Assembly (NCBI GenBank): GCA_031315865.1
Contig: JALDRJ010000002.1
Span: 1,214,001-1,278,000, forward strand
DNA: 64,000 nucleotides
Reading direction: 5' to 3'
From: Nitrospirales bacterium
GTDB lineage: Bacteria > Nitrospirota > Nitrospiria > Nitrospirales > UBA8639
Part shown: in pieces, positions 37,765 through 45,522 of the stretch
Position numbering within the stretch: the first letter of the stretch is position 1
How the letters are laid out: every line of letters begins with the position of its first letter
The notes under the pieces: model-generated
The model's input: the letters and a program-made list of their open reading frames with translations, nothing else
Told to the model about the DNA's origin: nothing
The model's database searches: none
Program-made: the position numbers and the translations under genes

Positions 37765-38494
37765 TACGATGAGCCAAACATCCCGCCCCAAATCCATTAT
37801 CGATATTCATCACGCCGATCCCGCTGGAACAGGCATTGAGCATCGTGAGTAAGGCCGCGAGGCCTCCAAAATTCGCTCCATATCCCTGACTTGTCGGAAC
37901 GGCGATGATCGGACGATCGACGAGCCCTCCCACGACGCTTGGCAGGACGCCATCCATGCCCGCGGCGACGACGATCACCCGTGCTTCCACTAATAATTCT
38001 TGGCGGTCAAGGAGTCGATGAAGACCTGCCACGCCTACGTCGAAAAGCGTTTGAACGGAACTACCCATCACTTCGGCAGTAATGCGGGCTTCCTCGGCCA
38101 CGGGTATATCCGATGTCCCAGCCGTTACGATTAACACTCGTCCCTTCCGAATCGGCTTACGCGTTTCAACGGACACGACTCGAGCAGCTTCGTGGTACAC
38201 CGCCTTGGGAATCGCGCGCTTCAAAGATCGGGCGATCTCTGGCTGCACACGCGTCGCGAGGAGATTGTTGCCTCGTTTCATCAATGTTCTGGCAATATCG
38301 ACGACTTGCGTCTTGGTTTTGCCTTCACAAAAAATCACTTCTGGAAACCCTTGGCGAATCGCTCGGTGATGATCGATCGATGCGAATCCGATATCTTCGT
38401 AGGGCAAGGAGCGAAGCTGTTTAAGGGCGTGTTCAACTGTGATGGTCTTGGAGCGTACCTTCTGTAAAAGGTTTTTGACGTGGGTATTGTCCAT
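37739..38494 (-). CDS. larB: Nickel pincer cofactor biosynthesis protein LarB
   Basis: A 251-residue protein with an N-terminal helical segment and a C-terminal PurE/AIR carboxylase-like domain: VIFCEGKTKTQVVDIARTL, VLIVTAGTSDIPVAEEARIT, VVAAGMDGVLPSVVGGLVDR and NIDNGFGAGCLAHRIN. LarB carboxylates and hydrolyses nicotinic acid adenine dinucleotide, the first step to the nickel pincer nucleotide used by lactate racemase-type enzymes. It follows gpsA by 41 bases. LarC is nearby but separated by an opposite-strand gene. Confidence 0.9.
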   Translation of the reverse strand: MDNTHVKNLLQKVRSKTITVEHALKQLRSLPYEDIGFASIDHHRAIRQGFPEVIFCEGKTKTQVVDIARTLMKRGNNLLATRVQPEIARSLKRAIPKAVYHEAARVVSVETRKPIRKGRVLIVTAGTSDIPVAEEARITAEVMGSSVQTLFDVGVAGLHRLLDRQELLVEARVIVVAAGMDGVLPSVVGGLVDRPIIAVPTSQGYGANFGGLAALLTMLNACSSGIGVMNIDNGFGAGCLAHRINLLGESL

Positions 38495-38535
38495 GTTTCT
38501 CCATTAGCGACTGACAGAAAATCGTCAGGTTAGCG

Positions 38536-39573
38536 TCAGGTTAAAGAATTGCCGGAATCGTTTTCATACTTTGCGGCCCGGTTCATGAGGGAGGTGACGG
38601 CCTCTCGGGGACTCGTGCCTTCAAAGAGGACGTCATGAATACCCTGGACGATAGGCATCTCCACATGATGGCGTGTTGCGAGCCGCGTCGCTGCGCGGGT
38701 TGTTCGAATGCCTTCAGCGACGGTGGGGGTCTGTGAACAAATTTCGTCAAGCGTCAAGCCTTGTCCCAGCTTCAGGCCTACCGAATAGTTTCGGCTTAAT
38801 GAACCGGTACATGTCAGGACAAGATCACCCAATCCCGACAGCCCGTATAACGTTGTGACGTTTGCGCCCATCTCTTTGCCTAACCGAATCATCTCCGCCA
38901 ATCCACGCGTGAGCAATGCGGCGCGGGCGTTGAACCCTAAATCCAGTCCGTCCACGATCCCAGAGGCTATGGCCATGACATTTTTAAGGGCGCCGCCTAT
39001 TTGCGCACCGATCATGTCGTGACCAGCGTAAACCCGAAATTGAGAAGTCATGAACACCTGTTGTAATCGAATGACCAGGCTGTCTTGATCGCCTGCGAGC
39101 AAAATCGTCGTGGGTTTTTCCTGGCAAACTTCGAGCGCAAAGCTCGGCCCGGTTAGGACGGTGAGGGCTTGATGCCAAGATGATGGAAGTATGGAGCGTA
39201 TGACATCAACCATGAGACGACAGGAATCCTCTTCGATGCCTTTTGTCGCGACGGTAATGGGAATGGGGTCCGTCAGATAGGGCTGCATCTGTGAGACGAT
39301 GGTACGCATCACATGTGAAGGCACTGCCAAGATGATGAGTTCGCAATTCGTGAGCGCATCTGAAAGAGTATGCGTCGCGCGTAAGGATTGAGGGAGCAAG
39401 ACGTTGGGAAGGTACAGAGAATTGCGGTTTGTCGCTTCAATCGATTCGACAACTTCACGCTCATAGGCCCAGAGCCGAACGGTAAATCCCTTGACGGCGA
39501 GAAGCCGGGCCAATGCCGTCCCCCAGGCTCCTGCCCCAATCACAGAAATTGTTGTAATGGATCGATTCGTCAT
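38536..39573 (-). CDS. gpsA: NAD(P)H-dependent glycerol-3-phosphate dehydrogenase
   Basis: A 345-residue enzyme with the Rossmann motif ISVIGAGAWGTALARLLA at the N-terminus. LTGPSFALEVCQEKPTT, IGGALKNVMAIASGIVDGL with the catalytic Lys, and GLSGLGDLVLTCTG follow. It reduces dihydroxyacetone phosphate to sn-glycerol 3-phosphate, the backbone of phospholipids. It is 41 bases upstream of larB on the same strand, so the two may be co-transcribed, although no functional link is evident. Confidence 0.95.
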   Translation of the reverse strand: MTNRSITTISVIGAGAWGTALARLLAVKGFTVRLWAYEREVVESIEATNRNSLYLPNVLLPQSLRATHTLSDALTNCELIILAVPSHVMRTIVSQMQPYLTDPIPITVATKGIEEDSCRLMVDVIRSILPSSWHQALTVLTGPSFALEVCQEKPTTILLAGDQDSLVIRLQQVFMTSQFRVYAGHDMIGAQIGGALKNVMAIASGIVDGLDLGFNARAALLTRGLAEMIRLGKEMGANVTTLYGLSGLGDLVLTCTGSLSRNYSVGLKLGQGLTLDEICSQTPTVAEGIRTTRAATRLATRHHVEMPIVQGIHDVLFEGTSPREAVTSLMNRAAKYENDSGNSLT

Positions 39574-39707
39574 ACGTACTTAGAAGAATCTCATGGACGA
39601 AAGACGTGTAAGAGAAATAAAATATGGGAACATTGTCCTGAGACTCTAGACCCGTTCAAAGGGTTTTTCAAGCATTCCTTCTGACTCTCCACTAAGGAAG
39701 ATAGTCC

Positions 39708-40052
39708 ATGAATGAACGAAAAATTTGTCGTTCTTGCGGTTTTGGTATTCCCACCGGAGGTCGCTATTGTCTCAGGTGCGGAACCAGGGTCGATGCTCAA
39801 GAACCCGAGCTGCGAGCTGGGGAAACTTTGAACCTTCGAATCCTGTACATCATGGTAGGCGTGTTGATTCTTGCCTTACTTTTCCCTCCCTGGGAAGCGG
39901 CCCCTGGAGAGCCGACTCAGTTTCTGGGATTGCACTTCATCCTTTCTCCCCCGCGCGAAGAGGCGATCGTGAGTCGTATGTTACAGACGATCGAATTGGT
40001 GACGATTGCAGTGGGTGGCATGTATTGTTCCTGGTTGTTTCGAGGGAAATAG
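39708..40052 (+). CDS. Zinc-ribbon membrane protein, small
   Basis: A 114-residue protein. An N-terminal zinc ribbon (CRSCGFGIPTGGRYCLRCG, residues 8-26) has two CxxC pairs. Two hydrophobic helices follow at about 46-61 (ILYIMVGVLILALLF) and 92-110. Ribbon-plus-membrane proteins of this kind are widespread and mostly uncharacterised. ATG at 39708 has AAGGAAG about 10 nt upstream. No operon neighbour is apparent: it lies between the divergent gpsA gene and a convergent cytochrome gene. Confidence 0.6.
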   Translation: MNERKICRSCGFGIPTGGRYCLRCGTRVDAQEPELRAGETLNLRILYIMVGVLILALLFPPWEAAPGEPTQFLGLHFILSPPREEAIVSRMLQTIELVTIAVGGMYCSWLFRGK

Positions 40053-40107
40053 CGGATCAGCATCTCCATCACCGGGTCAATTGGCACAAGATCTGTTGGC
40101 GAGGTCT

Positions 40108-41133
40108 TTATCGGTCCTCGGTTAGATGGCAATTCCCCGCCTCCGCGCGCTTGTGGGTCGAGCGCTCAGGCGTGGGATCAGCGTGCGCAAGGTATTTGAC
40201 CATGCGCTGCAGGTCTTCTTGAGTGATGCGATCATCATAAAATGAAGAAGGAAGGGTATGTTCTGCGTATAAAGCGTGATCGGGGGCGATATACTTGTCA
40301 TGGGATAAGATGGATTCCGTTATATAAGCTGTGAGAGACGAAGCGTGTCCTTGATATCCGTGTTCTTTCAAACGTTCGAACGTGTTTCTTATCATATCTA
40401 GCGGGGGGCCGAGTGTTCCCGCAGGTCTCTCGAGACCGGGTATGCGATGACATCCGGCGCAAGCATGCCGGAGAAAGAGTTGCTTGACGGATGTCGACTT
40501 ATCCAAGGGTTGTGTTTCGCGAGTCACGTAGATCCATTCTTCTTGAGAAAGAATGTTGTGATAACTGTCTCGAATGGTTTGCGGGGAAGGGGGTGGCGAA
40601 CCGTCGTGCACGTAAATCCATGTATCAATGGCGATAAGTTCTTCCATAGTCAAATTGATTGGTGGTAAATGAACACGAGGCATTGACGACTCACAGCCGT
40701 GACTGCCGGGTAAGGCCCATCCAGCGACGACGTAGCAACTTGGACAGACGTGAGACTCGGCGAGATATTCGATCGCGGTCTGTTTCGTGCGTTTTCTGGC
40801 GGTAATTCCCCATAAGCTCGGGGCTCGTTTCGTGGGTTGTCCTGGCTGAAACGCATGGCACACCGGACATTGAGCCTTACCCGAATGTCCATGTCCGTCT
40901 GGTCGTCTCTTCTTGCCAAACAGTAACTCTTCTCCACGTTCGACGAGTTGTGGAGTCGTCAAATTGTCAACGTCGACGAACTTGTTTTGTACGGGGCCTG
41001 GAGTTGATGAGGACGGGTTCCCGTGCGCGAAGCCGAACGTTAGGCCCATCAAGCCGATCAGAAGAATGAATAAAATGCCACACGGGACACCCTTCCTCAA
41101 CGAGTCCCACATTTTGCCGCTGTACCGTGCCAT
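40108..41133 (-). CDS. Periplasmic c-type cytochrome with two intact haem motifs and one degenerate motif
   Basis: Starting at the ATG at 41133, the product has 341 residues and an N-terminal hydrophobic export segment (ILFILLIGLMGLTFGF). Intact haem-binding motifs are CPVCH at residues 89-93 and CAGCH at 225-229. A third, CPSCY at 130-134, keeps both cysteines but has Tyr in place of the axial His. The cytochrome presumably carries electrons in the periplasm; partners are unknown. The open frame continues to a GTG at 41175, overlapping the peptidoglycan-binding gene by 23 bases, so the start is uncertain. It may share a transcript with that gene. Confidence 0.8.
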   Translation of the reverse strand: MARYSGKMWDSLRKGVPCGILFILLIGLMGLTFGFAHGNPSSSTPGPVQNKFVDVDNLTTPQLVERGEELLFGKKRRPDGHGHSGKAQCPVCHAFQPGQPTKRAPSLWGITARKRTKQTAIEYLAESHVCPSCYVVAGWALPGSHGCESSMPRVHLPPINLTMEELIAIDTWIYVHDGSPPPSPQTIRDSYHNILSQEEWIYVTRETQPLDKSTSVKQLFLRHACAGCHRIPGLERPAGTLGPPLDMIRNTFERLKEHGYQGHASSLTAYITESILSHDKYIAPDHALYAEHTLPSSFYDDRITQEDLQRMVKYLAHADPTPERSTHKRAEAGNCHLTEDR

Positions 41134-41152
41134 GACCAAGCGCAAAAATATT

Positions 41153-42049
41153 CTATTGTTTTTCCTCCTCAACACGTAATATTGCCTGGGTTTCTTGCGC
41201 TTTGCGTTTCTGAAGGCTCAAGAAAACGTCTTGTCCGTTGATAAGCCGGTATTGAACGTCTTCGGTCTTCACTTTGGCGCATAGGCCCTCACCGTTTTTG
41301 TAAGCGGAAAAACGTGTGACGGTGTTATTGCGACGATGTATGCGTAAAATGCTGATTGTACAAGGCTCTCCATCATATGGTTCACTCACCAATTGTTCGT
41401 CGTCCCACTCTTTGATGGCATACACATGAGTCAGGATATTCAGCATCGAAGCCTGCTCCACGAGAAGCACAGCTGTCGACTCAATGCACTGTTTCTGCTT
41501 TCGAAAGCAATAGAGCCGGGATGTTTGAATGGCATCGGATGTTGGTCCCGTATCCCGTGCCCATGTTCCTTGTACTTGGATGGCCTTTTCCCACTGATCA
41601 GCTTGGAATGCATACTGAGGGAGGTAGGGTAACGGTTGATCGAGGATCTTATTGTCATCCGTCAAATGTGCGAGCGTTGGATAGTCAAGCTCTCCCGTTG
41701 ATGGGAGACCAACATGATGCTGATAACGTTGCAAGGCTTTCTGCGTTGCCTCATCCATCGTTCCAGTGTACGGACCCACGCCGTATCCAAATCGACCAAG
41801 AAAAATTTGTACGCCCAAGACCAAAACGCGATAATCCTCCGGTCGCTGCCTTATCGCTTCTAATTCTTGTTGTCCCTTTCTTTCCTTCAGAGACATTTGC
41901 CCGGACTGTTTTGACGTGGAAGTCTGTGTGGTCGAAGACGGTACGTCAGAAGTCGATGAAGTATCAGGCTGGACATCGTCGGCAAAAGAAATTGCCGCCG
42001 TTAAATGAAGAACAATGAGGGTAAAAATCCACTTACGTACCATTGTCAA
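41153..42049 (-). CDS. Exported protein with peptidoglycan-binding domain
   Basis: A 298-residue protein with a signal peptide (VRKWIFTLIVLHLTAAISFA). A Ser/Thr-rich linker leads to a PG_binding_1-like helical domain at residues about 75-130 (VQIFLGRFGYGVGPYTGTMD, ATQKALQRYQHHVGLPSTG). The C-terminal half (150-298) contains four cysteines and is not recognised. TTG at 42049 lies 6 nt after AGGAGG, while the in-frame ATG at 42043 lies 12 nt after it; I keep the TTG start for spacing. It is upstream of the cytochrome gene on the same strand. Confidence 0.7.
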   Translation of the reverse strand: MTMVRKWIFTLIVLHLTAAISFADDVQPDTSSTSDVPSSTTQTSTSKQSGQMSLKERKGQQELEAIRQRPEDYRVLVLGVQIFLGRFGYGVGPYTGTMDEATQKALQRYQHHVGLPSTGELDYPTLAHLTDDNKILDQPLPYLPQYAFQADQWEKAIQVQGTWARDTGPTSDAIQTSRLYCFRKQKQCIESTAVLLVEQASMLNILTHVYAIKEWDDEQLVSEPYDGEPCTISILRIHRRNNTVTRFSAYKNGEGLCAKVKTEDVQYRLINGQDVFLSLQKRKAQETQAILRVEEEKQ

Positions 42050-42191
42050 AAAAGCCTCCTCCTCAAGATGAATGTATGTGACAACTCGGACTGCCCCATA
42101 ATCACAGGAGACTTTGAGGGAGTCAAGGGATAGGCTGGGTGAACGGTGTATGCTGAAGGAGCGCTGAAGGAATAAGAGCAGTCAAAAAACA

Positions 42192-42217
42192 TGGGGTGAA
42201 GCCGAAGCCCCACCCCA
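42192..42217 (-). terminator. Intrinsic terminator of the histone-like gene
   Basis: On the minus strand an 11-bp stem with two G-U pairs closes on a TTCG tetraloop (42203-42206) and is followed by a run of six T (42184-42189 on the plus strand read as A). It begins 24 bases after the stop of the histone H1-like gene. This is a strong, canonical factor-independent terminator. Confidence 0.85.
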
Positions 42218-42241
42218 CATTATCGAAACCCACAAGGAAAA

Positions 42242-42454
42242 CTACTTCTTCTTCGCCGTCGTCTTCCTTTTGGTCGTGGTTTTCTTTTTAGCAGCTGGCG
42301 TTTTCTTTGCCGTGGTCTTCTTGGCTGCTGTTTTTTTCTTGGCAGCTGGCGTTTTCTTTGCCGTGGTCTTCTTGGCTGCCGTTTTCTTCTTAGCGGCTGG
42401 CTTTTTCTTCGCTACCGCTTTTTTGGCTGGCGCCTTTTTTTTCGCTGTGGCCAA
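42242..42454 (-). CDS. Histone H1-like Lys/Ala-rich basic protein
   Basis: A 70-residue protein made almost entirely of Lys, Ala, Thr and Pro, starting MATAKKKAPAKKAVAKKK. I place the start at TTG 42454, because AAGGGGGTGA stands 5 nt upstream and the translation then matches bacterial H1-like (Hc1-type) proteins; the longer ATG frame from 42511 has no ribosome-binding site. Such proteins bind DNA non-specifically and help compact the nucleoid or act on RNA. The middle contains a 17-residue unit repeated twice exactly. A strong terminator follows. Confidence 0.8.
   Translation of the reverse strand: MATAKKKAPAKKAVAKKKPAAKKKTAAKKTTAKKTPAAKKKTAAKKTTAKKTPAAKKKTTTKRKTTAKKK
42281..42382 (-). repeat. 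Two tandem 51-bp units inside the histone-like gene
   Basis: Units 42332-42382 and 42281-42331 encode the same 17 residues (TAAKKTTAKKTPAAKKK). They differ at only 4 of 51 bases, and these are silent. The pattern implies a recent in-frame duplication, so copy number may vary between strains. Confidence 0.85.
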
Positions 42455-42855
42455 CGCTCTCACCCCCTTTCTAAATCTGGAGCTACCATCACCGTAGCCC
42501 CGACCGTCCATGTCGTTTCATGAACGGGTTAAGACACTCTATTCATCCGAGCGACACGGTGCTCGCCAGGTTGTCGTCGCTTCTTCGGTCAACGTGCTCA
42601 AAAGGGAATGATGTATTAAAAAGAAATTGAAAGTTTCGGTGTGAGATGTGTGTTGGAAAAGCGAAATAATATTTTTCATGACATCGTTAAAGATATACTA
42701 CAACGTTCGAGAGAAATTTGCCAGAAGAAAATACATTTTTTTTCTTGACCGCAAAATTTCTTTCATCACGAATTTTTTGAGAAGCGATTCACGAATTTTT
42801 TTTGGAAAAGGGGAAGGGGAATAATTTGTGTTCAAAGCGTAAGACAATCGAAGGT
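42455..42855. other. AT-rich intergenic region with a short direct repeat
   Basis: With the TTG start for the histone-like gene, about 400 bases here have no gene. The stretch is AT-rich with long T and A runs around 42736-42810. TCACGAATTTTTT is repeated at about 42766 and 42789. It should hold the promoter of the histone-like gene; no boxes are assigned. Confidence 0.45.
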
Positions 42856-43995
42856 TCAATGAACAATCGTACGAGTCTCTCCACGTTCATCGATCATCGA
42901 GGCCGCGAGAACATCTATGCGGCCGATGATGCGGCCATCTTCTGTTTCGACATCGACTCGCCATTCTCCCGGGTCCAATCGTTGTTTCCATGTATAGCTC
43001 CGGTAGCCATGTTCTCGTCCTCCGGAAATCGTGATGGGAATACGATCGGTCGTCAAAAACGCGGCTTCGCTCCCTTGTGGGCGATGCTGCCAGTGGTGGT
43101 AAATCGTGGTCTGCAAAGCGACTGGCGCGAAGACACTCGTAAAGCAATAGATCGGTCTGTCGGTCGAAACCCGATCGTCAGATTGTTTCCCAAATTGATA
43201 CCAGGCTCCTTTTTGAAACGTCAGATGGTAGGCATTCTGTTTTTTTTCTACATGCTCATACATCCCCCCGTTCTTGAGTGAAAGGGGAACTGGTGGAATC
43301 CAATTGAGAAAGTATAAGCCGTTGAGGATAAGGATAAGTCCTAACGCCGGCAGGAATGTCCACACTGGTTCCCACGGTGAACTGAGTTCGGCATCGACAA
43401 AGATCAGGCGAATGATCTTCCAGATGATCAGGACACTGACAATTCCACCGAGAAGGAAGACCCATGTATTCATCCATCCTGTGAGGACGGGAAGGAAGAA
43501 TGTAAAGAAACTGAACACGACCATGGTGTAGAGGCAAACCAGAAGCTTGAGACTCGACAGGCGATGGCGGGACCATTCATTGGCGATCAGGAGGAGAATG
43601 ATCAGGCCTAAGAAGATGGACGAGGTCGTGAATGATGCGCTTTGAAAGTAAAATATCGTGTAGGCGCTGAAGAGCCCGCCCAGCAGAAATTGAAGCGCTT
43701 TGGTGAAATGAGGACGTGCCCATTGGATGCCATGGAGGACCGTCCACGATGACTCTTGGGAAGCGTGAGGAATCATCCCCAGTTGCATCCGGCCCGTGAG
43801 GACGACGAGAACCCCGAGCAGACTCAAGTATAAGAGTAAAATGAGATTGTCCAATAAACGGTCGATCCGGCTCAGCGTGAGTGTGTCATAGGCTACGCCC
43901 GATAAGAAAAACACGACGGGCATGAAGGGTTTTGCGAGCGTCGAATAGGTGCGGAGCGTGGCGGGGAGTTCGACGGATTGGATCATGGATATCAA
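42856..43995 (-). CDS. Multi-pass membrane protein with C-terminal DUF2914-like domain
   Basis: A 379-residue protein. Residues 20-235 contain about seven to eight transmembrane helices (LLYLSLLGVLVVLTG, IFLGLIILLLIANEW, VFLLGGIVSVLIIW). The last 110 residues form a soluble domain with YCFTSVFAPVALQTTIYHHW and LDPGEWRVDVETEDGRIIGR, the pattern of DUF2914. That domain's function is not known to me; its frequent placement after membrane segments suggests an extracytoplasmic role. An earlier Met (MIQ, residue 4) is possible as a start. It is 101 bases downstream of the protease-like gene at 44097. Confidence 0.75.
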   Translation of the reverse strand: MISMIQSVELPATLRTYSTLAKPFMPVVFFLSGVAYDTLTLSRIDRLLDNLILLLYLSLLGVLVVLTGRMQLGMIPHASQESSWTVLHGIQWARPHFTKALQFLLGGLFSAYTIFYFQSASFTTSSIFLGLIILLLIANEWSRHRLSSLKLLVCLYTMVVFSFFTFFLPVLTGWMNTWVFLLGGIVSVLIIWKIIRLIFVDAELSSPWEPVWTFLPALGLILILNGLYFLNWIPPVPLSLKNGGMYEHVEKKQNAYHLTFQKGAWYQFGKQSDDRVSTDRPIYCFTSVFAPVALQTTIYHHWQHRPQGSEAAFLTTDRIPITISGGREHGYRSYTWKQRLDPGEWRVDVETEDGRIIGRIDVLAASMIDERGETRTIVH

Positions 43996-44096
43996 ACGGG
44001 GAATGAATGGGACGTTCCGGTCAAATAGATGGCATTCAGAAGATGAGACCTATCCATGATCGCGGCCATTGAGCGGGCCAGGATGCGGTTGGCGGA

Positions 44097-44975
44097 TTAG
44101 TCGTCTTCATCTTGCCACTGCCTTTTAACTGCCTCGGCACGTTGGCGTTGTTTCTTGAAGGCATAGAGCGCTAAGACGATGATACTGACCCATAACACGC
44201 TCGAACTCGTCGCGACTGGAATCCATCGGGACCAAGGAGTCTGTTGATCCCAAAACTGGTCGCTGGCATGTTCAAATGAATGGGAAGTGATAAGTGCGAA
44301 GGCTGCGGGAAAGGAATATTCCTGCGAGAGCGCGGCGAGCGATTGCCGAGGCCACTGATTGCTGTATTGCCGGATGAGAAATCGAACGAATGCATGAGAA
44401 AGCAGGTACGCACGATGGGGCGCGCTACCATCCTGACTGAAGAGAGTGTCGAATGTTTCAGGCGATGTCTGTTCAGTCGTGAGCATAGCCCATATGAGTC
44501 TGGCTCGATCATCAAACTCCCAGGTATGGGAAGCGACCATCGCCAATCCTTCGTCGAGCCAACGTGGTACGGATTGACCGCCTGCAGCCCGCCCGATCAA
44601 AATATGGGCCAATTCATGCTCGAACAAACTCTCGAATGAATCGTACGGGTAGCCGATGACGCGTTCAGGAAGGAGCACGATGAGATCACGTTCCGAGATC
44701 GCGTAGCCTAAAACCCATGAAGGGGCTTGCCGGGCCCAGTCGGAATCTTCGGGCATGATGAGTACGCGAATAGGATTTCCGGGATGTTCTACGCCGACGA
44801 GATTCATGATGGCTTGCAGGCGGGCCTTGTCGATGTCTTGGACACGAGTCGACAGGTGGGAAAGAGCGGCTGGAGCTTCAATGATAAGATGGGGTGGTTC
44901 TGCGGCAGGAACCGGGAGGCGCAAAATTAATAAAAAGGCAACTGTCAAAGGGCCAAAGCAGTAAGGTTTCATCAT
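44097..44975 (-). CDS. Membrane-anchored peptidase-MA-like zinc metalloprotease
   Basis: A 292-residue protein with a signal peptide (LTVAFLLILRLPVPA) and a gluzincin-like core: SLFEHELAHILIG contains HExxH, and WLDEGLAMVAS supplies the downstream Glu ligand, as in the peptidase MA family. A C-terminal transmembrane helix (VLWVSIIVLALYAF, about 260-275) is followed by a short basic tail. This gives a periplasmic catalytic domain tethered to the inner membrane. The substrate is unknown. It is transcribed in the same direction as the DUF2914 gene that follows it. Confidence 0.78.
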   Translation of the reverse strand: MMKPYCFGPLTVAFLLILRLPVPAAEPPHLIIEAPAALSHLSTRVQDIDKARLQAIMNLVGVEHPGNPIRVLIMPEDSDWARQAPSWVLGYAISERDLIVLLPERVIGYPYDSFESLFEHELAHILIGRAAGGQSVPRWLDEGLAMVASHTWEFDDRARLIWAMLTTEQTSPETFDTLFSQDGSAPHRAYLLSHAFVRFLIRQYSNQWPRQSLAALSQEYSFPAAFALITSHSFEHASDQFWDQQTPWSRWIPVATSSSVLWVSIIVLALYAFKKQRQRAEAVKRQWQDEDD

Positions 44976-45056
44976 TCACGTTCACAGGAAACACCGGGAT
45001 CCTGTTGGGGAGCCTTAGAGGGAATCAGATCTTTTGACCTTGTTAGGAAGGCCTGT

Positions 45057-45494
45057 ATGACATCAACCCGATCTTATGTTCTGGTGAGTGTGCAGTTTAT
45101 CTGCCTGATCAGTATTGTACTCACCGGCCCGCTTATTGTCTCATCGCCCTGGCTGCTGATTCTGGAAGTGATGGGCGTGCTCATCGGACTGTGGGCATTC
45201 CAGGCGATGACCATGAAAAACCTCCATATTTTCCCAGAAGTTCACCAGAAAAGTTTCTTAGTGACCCGGGGACCCTATCGATTTATCCGCCATCCCATGT
45301 ATACCGCGTTGCTGCTCAGCACATCGGCGATGGTCTTGGATGCGTTCTCGATGATACGGGGAATCGTATGGGTGTTGTTGGCAATCGATCTGGTCGCCAA
45401 ACTCACGTTTGAAGAACGGTTGTTGGTTGAACGTTTTCAGGAGTATAGAGACTATCAGCGTCAAACATTTCGCCTGTTCCCCTTCATCTATTAG
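45057..45494 (+). CDS. Isoprenylcysteine carboxyl methyltransferase-like membrane protein
   Basis: A 145-residue membrane protein with about four helices and the family motif VTRGPYRFIRHPMYTALLL, followed by a Glu-rich end (FEERLLVERFQEYRDYQRQ). The motif is shared by ICMT and phospholipid N-methyltransferase-like proteins, which transfer methyl groups from SAM to membrane substrates. Bacterial members are mostly uncharacterised. It is divergent from the protease-like gene; no partner is seen. Confidence 0.8.
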   Translation: MTSTRSYVLVSVQFICLISIVLTGPLIVSSPWLLILEVMGVLIGLWAFQAMTMKNLHIFPEVHQKSFLVTRGPYRFIRHPMYTALLLSTSAMVLDAFSMIRGIVWVLLAIDLVAKLTFEERLLVERFQEYRDYQRQTFRLFPFIY

Positions 45495-45522
45495 GAAATC
45501 AAATCGAACGGACGCTCCGGAG

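Noticed and set aside
42270-42497. A very hydrophobic plus-strand frame (Val/Phe/Ala repeats)
   Set aside because: It is the antisense reading of the Lys/Ala-repeat histone-like gene; hydrophobicity follows from complementing lysine codons.
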